Positions 1-9,072 of a DNA stretch of 64,000 nt are shown here, in pieces (the stretch's first letter is position 1; every line of letters starts with the position of its first letter). The position numbers were made by a program, and so were the translations under genes. The notes below the pieces were generated by a model. It saw only the letters and a list, made by a program, of their open reading frames with translations, had not been told where the DNA came from and ran no database searches. Source of the DNA: [Actinomadura] parvosata subsp. kistnae (GTDB lineage: Bacteria > Actinomycetota > Actinomycetes > Streptosporangiales > Streptosporangiaceae); assembly GCF_900323885.1 (NCBI RefSeq), contig NZ_OOHJ01000003.1, positions 117,406 to 181,405 of the forward strand. The letters run 5' to 3'.

Positions 1-624
1 GAGGAAGGCGGCCTGGCGTACGGCTTCGTCGTCGAACGCCTCGGCGACACGGCGCCGGGTCGCGAGCCGGGCGGCGGCGTACGCGCTCCTGGCCGCCGCA
101 CGCGCCGCGCCCGCCCGTACGACGGCGGACTGCCAGCGCCGCGCCCACTCCCCCAGCCCGAGCGAGCCCAGCCCGAGCGAGCCCAGCCCGAGCGAGCCCA
201 GCCCGAGTGAGCCCAGCAGCTCCAGCTCCGCCCCGCTCAGCGGCAGCCCGGCGCGGACGCTCCTGACGCACTGCCCGGCCTGCGCCCGCCGCTCGGGGCC
301 AAGCCGCAGGACGTCGCCACGCAGGGGTGCGGCCAGCCGCTCGAAGCAGCGGCGTTCGGCGGCCAGCCGGCGCTCGGCGGCGAGCAGCCGCTCGCTGAGC
401 CGCCCCAGGTCCGGATGCCCGAGCCCGTCAAGCAGCGACACCGGCAGGCCGGTGGTCCGCAGCAGGAGCCACGGCCGCAACTCCACGACCAGCCCTCCCC
501 GCCCAGCGGGAACCACCCAGGCCGGCCCCACCGAGCCCGGCTCGCGTTCAGGGCCTGCGCGCCCGCCCGGCTCGGGCTCGTGGAGCTCCCCTAACGCCCG
601 CTCGGCCCGCCACGGGCCGCTCAC
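1..624 (-). CDS. LanB-like dehydratase, N-terminal part, cut by the window edge
   Basis: An uninterrupted 208-codon frame runs from a GTG at 624 to the left edge without a stop. After a Gly/Pro/Glu-rich lead, residues 50-75 read ELRPWLLLRTTGLPVSLLDGL, which matches the opening of lantibiotic dehydratase (LanB) N-terminal domains (typically LRP/SPW-hydrophobic-R-GFP-LL). An Arg/Ala-rich helical stretch follows, as in that family. In class I lanthipeptide and thiopeptide pathways such proteins glutamylate Ser/Thr of a precursor peptide before elimination. The start lies 11 bases after the stop of the 635-1830 gene, so the three genes look like one operon. The LGLGS repeats near residues 138-157 are unusual. 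Family assignment rests on the N-terminus only; whether this copy has the elimination domain is unknown. Confidence 0.6.
   Translation of the reverse strand, partial: MSGPWRAERALGELHEPEPGGRAGPEREPGSVGPAWVVPAGRGGLVVELRPWLLLRTTGLPVSLLDGLGHPDLGRLSERLLAAERRLAAERRCFERLAAPLRGDVLRLGPERRAQAGQCVRSVRAGLPLSGAELELLGSLGLGSLGLGSLGLGSLGLGEWARRWQSAVVRAGAARAAARSAYAAARLATRRRVAEAFDDEAVRQAAFL
152..211. repeat. four tandem copies of a 15-bp unit inside the dehydratase gene
   Basis: The unit cccagcccgagcgag occurs four times in a row; the last copy has one change (gagtgag). The length is a multiple of three, so the reading frame is kept and the minus strand encodes LGLGS repeats. This is a likely slippage-prone in-frame microrepeat. 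Confidence 0.95.
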
Positions 625-634
625 GCGCGCCTCC

Positions 635-1830
635 TCAGCACCCCGGCCTCGCACGGCGCCCAGGTGGGGGCGGGGCGTCACCGGCGACGGTGCAGGCGGC
701 GAGGCGGCCGGGCGGGAGGTTGTGCAGGCGTCCGCGCCAGGTCTTGATGGTGTTCGCCACCTCCCAGGCCCGCATGGTCTCGGGCGCGTCGAACTCGACC
801 CACCGGGTCAGGTCGTGCCCCGCCGGCGGCGGGAAGCGCACGCTGTGCCCGGCCCAGACGGTGCGGATGCCCATCCGGTACGGCCGCAGCCCGCCGAGCC
901 GCACCCCGCCGGGCCCGTCCGCCAGCAGCTCCAGCGACTCCCCCACGACGCCGGCCCGAAGCCGGGCGCGCCCACGGCCAGCTCGCACGTGACCGGCGCC
1001 GCCATGGGGATCGCGGCCAGCAGGCGGCGCAGGTTGACGGTCATGCCGTCGAGTCCGGTCACGGCGGCCAGGAAGTCGATGCGGGTGACGATGATGGTCA
1101 GCCCGCGGCAGCGGGCCAGCGTGCCGAGGGGGAACGCGGCCACCCTCGTGGCGTCCAGCCGCCCCGCCCACGGCCCAGTGGCGGGCGGGGTGCCGAGCCC
1201 GGTCACCCACCGGACGGGGACGCCGTCGCCGTGCCAGTGCGGCCGGATCACCCGTTCTGGCGCCCACGCCAGCCACTCGGCCCCGGCCAGTTCGGGGACC
1301 CGGCGCAATGCGGCGACCTGCTCGGTCACGAGCCGCCCGCACAGCGTCACCCGCTCCGCCCCCAGCGCCCGCACCAGCGCGAACGCGGCGGGAAGCTGCC
1401 GCTCGCCGTCCACCACGACGTGCGCCCGCCGCTCCTTGGCGACCTCCACGGCCTGCTCCACCTCGGGCCTGAACAGCTCGCACCTGGCGGCGGCGGCCAG
1501 CACGTCGCGGCTGCTCTGGGTGCTGCCCTCGGCCAGCTCGAGCCCGTCGATGCTGAGCCGGAGCGCGGGGTCGCCCGCCAGGCGCAGGGCCGCGCCGACG
1601 GCCCGCAGGTGGGCGGTGTCGTAGGCGGCCTGCTCGATGACGGCCGCCGCCGACCGTCCGATCAGCGCGGTGTGCGGCCCGTCGCGGCGGTGCGCGGTGA
1701 CGGTGCGCAGGCGGGCGGGGTCGGCGAGGCGTTCGACGATGCGGGCGCCCAGGTCGAGCACCTCGGTGCCGGGCGGCGGGACGGTCTCGGTGGTGAAGTC
1801 GGTGAACGGGGGAACGACAAGGAGCTCCAT
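635..1830 (-). pseudogene. RiPP-locus protein of unassigned family, one frame break
   Basis: Reading starts at ATG 1830 (MELLVVPPFTDF) in a TGATG overlap with the stop of the upstream LanB-like gene, so translation is probably coupled. The frame runs to about 940 and then continues in the next frame (ESLELLADGPGGVRL...) to the TGA at 635. A run of five C at 940-944 (G on the coding strand) marks the switch: one extra G would give FGPASWGESLELLADG without interruption, about 400 residues in total. I do not recognise the family. Alternating beta/alpha segments such as LRLSIDGLEL and AERVTLCGRLV suggest a Rossmann or TIM-like fold, but I see no CxxxCxxC radical-SAM motif. The break may be a real mutation or a homopolymer sequence error. 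Confidence 0.5.
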
Positions 1831-4800
1831 CAACCGCCCTCTCCGGGCCAGGGGTAGGGGTGCGAGTGCTGTGCGCGGTGCGCGGGTCCGTGCGCCTGCC
1901 GGATCGGTCCGGCGACCTGCCGGACGAACCACTGCGGGTGCGGCCCGGCCCCATGAGCCGGGCCATGGGGCTGAAGCTGCTGAACGGGCCCGGCAGAACC
2001 GTGCGACCGGCGCAGGGGCACCACCGGCTCCGGCCCGGCCGCGCCCGGCTGCTGCACGGCGGCGCTCGGTTGCGGCGCCGCAGCGCTCGGCTGCTGCATG
2101 GCGATGCCGGGCTGTTGCACGGCGTTCCCCGGCTGAGGTGCCGCCCTGTCCGACTGCTGCACGGCGGCGCTCGGTTGCGGCGCGGGATCGCCCGGTTGCG
2201 GAGCGGCCCCGGCCGGTTGCGGTACCGCCGACCGGGCCGGCTGCGGCGCGCGGCCGGAGCGCGTCACCGCACCCGCCTGCCGTGCCCCGCCTTCCTCGGA
2301 CGTCGCGCTCGCGCGCTCGGCCCGTTCGGCGGGCGCCGTGGCTCGGCCGGCCGGCCGCAGGTAGACGCACCGCAGCTCGGCCGCGTAGCGCCGCTCCCCT
2401 TCCCGCAGCCAGCACGCCTCAGGCCCTGGCAGCACCTCGGTCAGCGTGACCCGATCGGCGGAGGCGGCCAGGCGGGCGAGTCCTTCGAGCAGGGCGGGCG
2501 AGCGGGTGTCGACGTAGAAGGAGCGCCGCTCGCGGGGTGTGGCGGCGTAGAACGCCTCGGGCAGCTCGTGCACCTCCCGCAGCCGGGCCATCGCCACCAG
2601 CAACTCGCGATCGTCGCCGGCCTGCGCCAGCGCCTCGAACGAGGCCCGCCCGAGCCGCCACCGCCGCCGCGAGATCACCACGTTGTCCCAGGTGAGCCGG
2701 GGCACGCGGGACAGCTCGGCCAGCCGCGGCACCCGGATCCTGGGCAGCGCGAACGCCGTGTGCAGCGCCGTGTCATGGTCGCCGTTGTGCAGCAGCAGCG
2801 GCTCCTCCATGCCCTTGGCGTGCAGGACGGCGCGCCGGCCGTCGCTGTGCACGTACAGCTCGTCGAGCCCGATGCGCCGCCGCCGCGGGTCGGCCGCCGC
2901 GCCGCCGAGCTCCAGCACGGGCCCGGGCAGCTCCAGAGGCGGCACGCCGTTGGTGCGGCGGGAGATGACGTTCAGGACGGTGAACCCGGACAGCGCCCGT
3001 CTGATGGCGGCGTCGCGCTCGGCCAGGCACGCGGCGCCTTCCTCGTGGAACTGCAGCGCCCACGGCGTGAGCAGCACCGCGTCATGGAGGCGGCTGAGGA
3101 CGAGCGGGGTGCTCCCCGGTTCGTACGCCTCCAGCGCGGGCGTGGCCACCATGACGTCGGCCGAGCACAGGACGGGGGCGGCCGGCGGGGCGGGGTCGTC
3201 GAGCAGGCCGGCGAGGTTCAGCTCGGCGGCGCCGGCGGGCGCCTCGCGGACGAGGGCGGCGATGCGCGCGGCCAGCCGGTCGCCGTGCTCGATCTCCAGG
3301 TCGCCGGTGGAGCGCAGGACCTCGGCCAGCTCGTACGTGCCCGGCCCGAGCCGTCCGGCCAGCAGCCGGTTGGTGCGCTGCCGGGTGAGCTCGGCCTCCT
3401 CGGCGAGCAGGTCGAGCACCTTGGGCACGCGGCCGCGCAGGTCGGCGGCCAGGGCGTCGCCGACGGTGACGCGCAGCGTGCCGGCGGCGGCCTCGTGGAC
3501 CACGGCCCGGTCGTCCTGGCGGCCGCCTCCGGCCAGCGCCTCGATGCGCCGCTGCACGGCGAGCTTCACGTCGGGGGAGGCTGCCGGGTATTGGGCGAGC
3601 AGCTCGCTGATCTCGCCGACGCGCCGCCCCAGCGGCAGGTGCGCGTCCTGGACGGACCGCGCCCCGATGGTGGCCCGGACGCGCTGCGCCGGCACGCCGC
3701 CACGGGCCACGAACGCCCGCTTGGGCACCCCGGACGCCAGCAGCCTGCGCACCCGCGGCTCCCACGCCCCACCGCCCTCGCGACCTGGCCCGCCACCCTC
3801 GCCGCCGGCGCGGCGTGGCCCGTCACCCTCCTGGTCCCCGGCGCGCTCTCGCCCGGCGCTCTCCTCGCCCCGCCGCGACCTCGCCCGGCGCTCCCGGCAC
3901 TGCCTGCGCGGCCTCGTCCGGTGCTCTCCTCGCGTCCGGCGCGGCCTCGTCCGGTCGCCTCGGCGCAGCCGCACTCGCAACGCCCGGAGAACGCGCCCCG
4001 CCCGTGCCCGGGAGCGGGACGGCCGCCACCCTCCTCAGCGGGCGGGTCTCCGGCGGCGACGCGGACCCCTCTGGCGATCAGCCGTTCGCGCAGCCAGCCC
4101 AGGGGGTCGCAGATGGTGGCGGGCGGGCACAGGTCGTGGGTGAGCAGCCCGCGTCGTACGGCCACGGCCAGCGCCGCCGAGGCCCGCTCGACGCCCGCGC
4201 CCGTGCCGGCCGCGATCTCGGCCAGCGTGCGCCCGCCGTCGCAGTGGCCGACGAAGGCGGCACCGTCGAGCACCTCCCCGGTCCAGGTCTTGCGCCGTGG
4301 CACCAGCCCGGCGACGAGCCCGGGCTCGGCGAGCACGCGCTGCTGCAGCGCCTCGCTCACCCGGGCGGCCGGGTACGCCACCCGCCGGGCGCACGCGGCG
4401 GCGCCCTCCCAGGTGTAGCCGCCGGGATGCCCGGCAGTGACGGCCCCGTAGTTGACGGGCCCGTAGCAGCCGGCCGTCTCGCACGACGCCGACAGCCGCT
4501 GCACCTGCTCGGCGAGCTCGCGCCGGGTCCGGCCGCCCTTGGCGCCGCGCCGCAGGTCGCGGTAGAGGCCGGGCGCGTCGGAGACGAGCGCGTCGAGGAA
4601 ACGTTCGTCGGCGACGATCTCGGCCACGGCGGCCCTGGCGCGGGCGGCGTCGCCGGCGACCAGGCCGGACAGCGTGAGCCTGGCCTCCTCCAGCCGGGCG
4701 GTCACGTCGTTCCAGGCCGTCAGCCAGTCTTCGGGCCCTGGGGTGCCGTCGGGCAGCGGGCGGAGGCCGCGCAGGCGGCCGCGCAGGCCGCGCGGCAGGC

Positions 4801-5037
4801 GACCGCCGCCGACGCGTTCCCTGCCCGCCCGCCCGTTGGGTGCGCCGGGCGGGCGGGCGTCGGGTCGCGGCCGGGCGCCTCGGTGAGCAGGTCGAGTGCC
4901 TGCCGCTCCAGGCGGACGACCGCGGCGGCCGTCTCGGCCGCCCTGGGGTGGACGAGGGACAGGACGAGCTCCCAGGGAAATCCGGCGCTCCGGACGACCA
5001 CGGCCGGCAGCAGGGTCCAGTCGTGCTCGGTGTCCAT
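1830..5037 (-). pseudogene. LanB-like lantibiotic dehydratase (glutamylation-domain type), two frame breaks
   Basis: ATG 5037 follows GGGAGAGG at good spacing. The N-terminus (WTLLPAVVVRSAGFPWELVL) and the later segments ETAGCYGPVNYG, TPLVLSRLHDAV, RRWRLGR, FYVDTRSPALLEGL and LPGPEACWLREGERRYAAELR match successive blocks of the lantibiotic dehydratase N-terminal domain, which transfers glutamate from glutamyl-tRNA to Ser/Thr of a precursor peptide. The blocks lie in three frames: the first switch is at the hairpin 4823-4858, the second in the Arg/Gly-rich stretch between about 4034 and 3780. Each is explained by one missing base. After the domain comes a roughly 150-residue Pro/Gln-rich tail (QQPG/PQPS repeats) instead of an elimination domain. 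Either a decayed gene or a region with base-call errors; the family call is firm, functionality is not. Confidence 0.65.
4823..4858. repeat. 13-bp perfect inverted repeat at the first LanB frame break
   Basis: gcccgcccgcccg (4823-4835) is the exact complement of cgggcgggcgggc (4846-4858) with a ten-base loop. It lies inside the coding region where the frame changes by one base. GC-only four-base repeats in a hairpin favour both slippage in the cell and compression or base-call errors. Confidence 0.9.
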
Positions 5038-5091
5038 ATGTGCCTCTCCCTTTCCAGTGAATTCGTCGGTCCGCGTCGTCGTTAACTCAGA

Positions 5092-5119
5092 TATTTACAA
5101 GATCATTTTCTTGTGTCAA
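5092..5119 (-). promoter_or_regulatory. sigma70-like promoter of the LanB operon with an internal inverted repeat
   Basis: On the minus strand TTGACA (5119-5114) is followed after 16 bases by TAAATA (5097-5092), about 55 bp before the ATG at 5037. The spacer is itself an inverted repeat, CAAGA (5098-5102) and TCTTG (5109-5113), so a regulator could sit between -35 and -10. The surrounding 250 bp are much more AT-rich than the rest of the window. Confidence 0.6.
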
Positions 5120-5487
5120 TGAGTTCGGCGATTAAAAGAAAATGAGAGCCCACTACCCCACCCTTAAACCCCCAAGGAAAATTACCCGCCAACGCCAGCA
5201 AATCCCGCCATACAGGGCACCACTGTTTACTTTCCGTAGCCAACGCCCCTATCCTTGCAGCACACAGCGTCAGCGCCGGTCTTGCGGCGCCCGCCGGAAA
5301 CGACCTCGATCCGCATTAACCCGGCCGGATTTAAAACGCGTCAACGGCCGTTCGGATAATCATGTCGTGACGCCCGGAGGCGTTCCCTTTCGTATGGCAG
5401 GGCAAGGTGCGGTCAAGGCCGCGCGCCAGCGCGCCACGGAGGGGAAACGGGTTGATAGAAGGTGACATGGGGGGGTGACGGGGACCA
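5120..5487. other. AT-richer intergenic region between the RiPP locus and the phosphatase gene
   Basis: This stretch carries the upstream control region of the minus-strand LanB operon and the leader of the plus-strand PP2C gene. Short frames on both strands (for example 5142-5465 plus) are basic, Pro/Arg-rich and have no convincing ribosome site. A 29-codon minus-strand frame at 5227-5316 is discussed in the findings. Confidence 0.6.
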
Positions 5488-6624
5488 GTGACGGACGACG
5501 CGCGGTCGCGGCGCCGCGACGGGCCGAGGCTGCGGACGCCGGTGATGGCGGTGGCGGGCATCCTCGTCACGGCCGTGGTGGTCACGCTGGACATCGCCAC
5601 GGGGACGGCGGTGCGGCTGTTCCCGCTGCTGATCTTCCTGCCGGCGATCGTCTCGGCGCTCGGCGAGGTGTGGCAGACGGCGCTCGCCACCGTGTGGGTG
5701 ATCCTGGTGGAGATCGTCACCGGCGTGGCCATCGGCGCGCAGGCCGACGACAACCTGCTGGCCGCCGGGTTCATGGGGGTGTTCGGGGGGCTGAGCATGC
5801 TCGGCTGCCGCTACCGGGTGCGGCGCGAGGAGGAGGTGCACCGGCTGCGCTCGGCCGCGGCGGCGCTGCAGCGGCTGATCGTGCGCCCGCTGCCCCTGCG
5901 CACGGCCGACGTCGTCGTCAACGGCCTCTACCAGCCGGTGGAGGAGGACGCGATGGTGGGCGGCGACATGTACGAGGTGGCCGCCTCCCGCCACGGCACC
6001 CGCGTGCTCATCGCCGACGTGCAGGGCAAGGGGCTGCCCGCCATCGGCACGGCGCTGGCGGTGCTCGGCTCGTTCAGGGAGGCCGCCTACCGCGAGCACA
6101 CGCTCACCGGCGTCGTGGCCGCCCTGGAGAACTCCGTGGTCAGGCAGAACGCCTTCGCCGCCCAGACCGGCGAGCCGGAGCGGCTGGTCACCGCCCTCGT
6201 CCTCGACATCGGCAGCGAGCCCGTCGTCGAGGCCGTCAACTGCGGCCACATCGCCCCGTTCGTCATCCACGACGGCGAGGCGGCCCAGGTGGACCTCGGC
6301 GAGCCCGCCGTGCCCCTCGGCCTGGCGGCGCTGTCGTCGGCGCCCAGGAAGGGGGCCAGGTTCACGTTCCCGCGCGGCGCGACGATGCTGCTGTGCACGG
6401 ACGGCGTCACCGAGGCCCGCGACCCCGGCGGCGCGTTCTACCCGCTGGAGGCGCGGCTGCGCGCCTACGCCCGCGCGCCGACCGGCGGCCTGGCCGCCGC
6501 GCTCGGAGCCGATCTGCGGGCCTTCACCGGCGCGGTCCCGCGCGACGACATCGCGATCCTCACCCTCCGCAGAGCCGACCCGGCCGCGAGGTCCGCCCTC
6601 CGCAGAGCCGACCCGGCTCTCTAG
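5488..6624 (+). CDS. membrane-bound PP2C (SpoIIE-type) protein phosphatase
   Basis: The GTG at 5488 is preceded by GGGGACC. Residues about 18-105 form three hydrophobic membrane segments, followed by a short charged linker (RREEEVHRLRSAAAALQRLI) and a PP2C/SpoIIE catalytic domain. Metal-binding and core motifs are visible: GGDMYEV near 158, IADVQGKG near 175, NCGHIAPFVI near 251, LCTDGVTEARD near 302 and RDDIAILTL near 352. In actinomycetes such enzymes dephosphorylate STAS anti-anti-sigma factors, linking membrane signals to sigma-factor release; no STAS or anti-sigma gene is adjacent. The C-terminus carries a short duplicated ALRRADPA tail, with the matching 20-bp DNA duplication just before the stop. 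Confidence 0.85.
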   Translation: MTDDARSRRRDGPRLRTPVMAVAGILVTAVVVTLDIATGTAVRLFPLLIFLPAIVSALGEVWQTALATVWVILVEIVTGVAIGAQADDNLLAAGFMGVFGGLSMLGCRYRVRREEEVHRLRSAAAALQRLIVRPLPLRTADVVVNGLYQPVEEDAMVGGDMYEVAASRHGTRVLIADVQGKGLPAIGTALAVLGSFREAAYREHTLTGVVAALENSVVRQNAFAAQTGEPERLVTALVLDIGSEPVVEAVNCGHIAPFVIHDGEAAQVDLGEPAVPLGLAALSSAPRKGARFTFPRGATMLLCTDGVTEARDPGGAFYPLEARLRAYARAPTGGLAAALGADLRAFTGAVPRDDIAILTLRRADPAARSALRRADPAL

Positions 6625-6717
6625 ATCACGCTCCATGGAGCAGCCCCCGGCTCCATGAACCACTCACCACACCCGCGCGTACCTACACACATCGGACACG
6701 TGGTCCATGGAGGTGTC

Positions 6718-7872
6718 GTGGAGCTCAGTCTCTTGCGGGCGCAGGCGCACAGCCCGTCGTACTTCTCACTCCTGCGCGGCTCGTCAGGAGAGCGCGCCCC
6801 GGTGGACTTCTGCATCCCTTGCAACCCGTACTTCCCCACACCGGAGATCTTCGAGCACCTCGGGAGAAATCTGGAGACGATCCTCAAGTTCTACCCCAGC
6901 GACGCCGGCACGATCACCGAGGAGCTCTGCTCCACACTGGGGCTTCACCCCAAGACGGTCGCGATGGGCAACGGCTCCACGGAGCTGATCACGTGGATCG
7001 ACCACCTGCTGGTCCGCGAGAGCCTCGCGGTGCCGATCCCGACCTTCGGCCGCTGGACCGACCAGCCGCTGGAGACGGGCAAGCGGGTGGACATGTACCC
7101 GCTGCTGGAGAGCCGCAACTTCACGCTCGACGTGCACGACTACGTCTCGTTCATCCGTACGCGCGGCTCGCGGGTGGCGGTGATCTGCAACCCGAACAAC
7201 CCCGACGGCGGCTACCTGCCCAAGCACGAGGTCCTGCACCTGCTCGACCAGCTCATCGACCTCGACCTGGTGATCGTGGACGAGTCGTTCGGCGACTTCG
7301 TGGACGCCGAGCCGTACCCGGGGGTGGCCCTGGAGGCGGCGGTGCGGCCGAACGTGATCGTGCTGCGCAGCCTCGGCAAGAACTTCGGCCTGCACGGCAT
7401 CCGCTTCGGCTACATGGTGGCCAACCCCGCCCTGGCCGGCCGGGTGCGGGACGCGCTGCCGAAGTGGAACCTCAACTCCTTCGCCGAGGTCGTGGTGTTC
7501 ATGATGCGGCAGTTCATGCCCGAGTACCAGGACAGCCTCAGGCGCCTGGGCAACGACAGGAGAGCGATGTTCCAGCAGCTCAGCACGATGCCGGGGCTGT
7601 CGGTGTTCGCCTCGCAGGGCAACTTCCTGCTGGTGAAGCTGCCGCCGGGGCACGACGGGGTGCCGCTGCGCGACCACCTGCTCACCGAGCACGGCGTGTA
7701 CGTGCGCGAATGCGGCAACAAGCTCGGCACGACGAGCCAGTTCCTGCGCCTCGTCGTCCGCCCTCAGGAGGACGTACGGCGGCTGCTCATCGGCATGACG
7801 CAGTTCCTGTACTCGGGCAGCCTGCACGAGATCCCCGTGATCGGCCTGCACCACCGGGCCGTCTCCGCGTAG
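6718..7872 (+). CDS. class I/II PLP aminotransferase (HisC/CobD-like)
   Basis: I chose GTG 6718, four bases after GGAGG (6709-6713); a GTG/ATG-initiated frame upstream at 6655 has no ribosome site. The 384-residue product has the fold type I signature of HisC and threonine-phosphate decarboxylase relatives: YPSDAGTITEEL near 56, GNGSTELI, NPNNPDGGY near 158, DESFGDF near 188 and the Schiff-base lysine in LRSLGKNFGLHGIRFGY at about 221. Arg in LRLVVR near the end fits the carboxylate-binding residue. The substrate is not evident: no histidine or cobalamin genes adjoin it, and the Asn/Phe-rich active-site loop differs from canonical HisC. Likely monocistronic. Confidence 0.8.
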   Translation: MELSLLRAQAHSPSYFSLLRGSSGERAPVDFCIPCNPYFPTPEIFEHLGRNLETILKFYPSDAGTITEELCSTLGLHPKTVAMGNGSTELITWIDHLLVRESLAVPIPTFGRWTDQPLETGKRVDMYPLLESRNFTLDVHDYVSFIRTRGSRVAVICNPNNPDGGYLPKHEVLHLLDQLIDLDLVIVDESFGDFVDAEPYPGVALEAAVRPNVIVLRSLGKNFGLHGIRFGYMVANPALAGRVRDALPKWNLNSFAEVVVFMMRQFMPEYQDSLRRLGNDRRAMFQQLSTMPGLSVFASQGNFLLVKLPPGHDGVPLRDHLLTEHGVYVRECGNKLGTTSQFLRLVVRPQEDVRRLLIGMTQFLYSGSLHEIPVIGLHHRAVSA

Positions 7873-7882
7873 CGGCGGCGCG

Positions 7883-8923
7883 TCACAGGTGGTAGCGCCT
7901 GGGCAGCTTGAGCCCGCGCGCGTCCATGACCTGCCGCAGCCGGTCCGGGTAGTCGGTGATGAGGCCGTCCACGCCGTCGTCGATGAGCTTGTTCATGGTC
8001 GCCTCGTCGTCCACCGTCCACGGGATCACCTTGATCCCGAGGGCGTGGGCCCGCCGCACCATGTCCCTGGTGACGTACGGCTGGTAGTCCGCGTCCGTGA
8101 CCTTGCCGTTCTGCGGGAACCCGTGGACCGGCGAGAACGCCCGCGCCCCGAACGACGCGATCGCGGCGAGCGGGTCGCCGCCGAAGTCGTCGATGTCGAG
8201 GCCGCCCAGCCACGGCGAGGCGCCCGGCTGCCCGGTCTGCAGGAAGTCGCGGTTGGTGAGAGCGACGAGCGGCAGGCGCGGCTCCAGCTCGCGCATCCGC
8301 ATGAGCGCGCCCCAGTCGAAGCTCTGGATCGTCACCTGGCGCAGCAGCCCGGCCCGGCGGATCTCGCGCAGCGTCACCTGGACGAACTGCTCCCTGGGCG
8401 CCGTCTCGGCCGGCGCGCCCGCCTCCACCTTGGTCTCGACGTTGAGCTTGACGCCGTGCGCCCGGTAGCGCCGGACCAGGTCGAACACCTCGCGCAGCGT
8501 GGCCATCCGCGCGCCCGGCACGGCCCGCTGCCCGGGGAACTCCGCGAGCGTCAGCGAGCCGCAGTCCATGGTCCTGACCTGCCGCAGGGTGAGCGTGTTG
8601 ACGTACTTGCCGACGTACGGGAACTCCGGGTCGCCCTCGACGGCCGGCGCGGTGTCGCGGCACTTCCTGTCGCTGATCCTGCGGTCGTGCGTCACGACGG
8701 CCTGGCCGTCCTCGGTGATCTGCACGTCCAGCTCCAGCGTGGTGACGCCGAGCTCCAGCGCGTTCGCGAACGCGGGCAGCGAGCTCTCCACCACGAGCCC
8801 GATGCCGCCCCGGTGCGCCTGGAGGTCGAAGTCCCGGCCCCGGTGCCCGTCGGCGGCGGCCGTCCCGGGCAGGGCCGCGAGCGCCAGGGCCGCCGACGCC
8901 GCGAGCGCGTGCCATCTCTTCAT
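7883..8923 (-). CDS. secreted glycerophosphodiester phosphodiesterase
   Basis: The product starts with a signal peptide (MKRWHALAASAALALAALPGTAAA, likely cleavage after the AAA near 24). The GDPD TIM-barrel motifs follow: HRGG at 37-40, ESSLPAF, ELDVQITEDGQAVVTHD at about 64-80, NVETKVE, and the C-terminal IPWTVDDEATMNKLIDDGVDGLITDYPDRL. These enzymes hydrolyse deacylated phospholipids to glycerol-3-phosphate and an alcohol outside the cell, often for phosphate or carbon scavenging. Cysteines in DRKCRD and MDCGS could form a disulfide. It converges with the aminotransferase gene ten bases away and is transcribed alone. Confidence 0.9.
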   Translation of the reverse strand: MKRWHALAASAALALAALPGTAAADGHRGRDFDLQAHRGGIGLVVESSLPAFANALELGVTTLELDVQITEDGQAVVTHDRRISDRKCRDTAPAVEGDPEFPYVGKYVNTLTLRQVRTMDCGSLTLAEFPGQRAVPGARMATLREVFDLVRRYRAHGVKLNVETKVEAGAPAETAPREQFVQVTLREIRRAGLLRQVTIQSFDWGALMRMRELEPRLPLVALTNRDFLQTGQPGASPWLGGLDIDDFGGDPLAAIASFGARAFSPVHGFPQNGKVTDADYQPYVTRDMVRRAHALGIKVIPWTVDDEATMNKLIDDGVDGLITDYPDRLRQVMDARGLKLPRRYHL

Positions 8924-9072
8924 CGTCTCTTCCGTCCGTCCGCGTCGAGGTGCTGGTCACGCGACAAGATCGGGCATCCGGGGTACGGGACGGCGTACGC
9001 GGGGTGAGCGGCGGGCGAAGGCTGCGCGATCACCTGGCGCACCCGTCAGGCCGAGAGGTGGTCACGGAGCTG

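Noticed and set aside
635..1830. Radical SAM assignment for the unassigned RiPP-locus gene
   Set aside because: No CxxxCxxC or other cysteine cluster is present, so a radical SAM call is not supported.
1860..4418. An 852-codon plus-strand open frame opposite the LanB-like gene
   Set aside because: Arg/Pro/Ala-rich translation with no motifs; it is the antisense shadow of high-GC coding sequence with recognised minus-strand blocks.
5142..5465. A 107-codon plus-strand frame in the intergenic region
   Set aside because: Basic, Pro/Arg-rich, no Shine-Dalgarno, lies over the promoter of the LanB operon.
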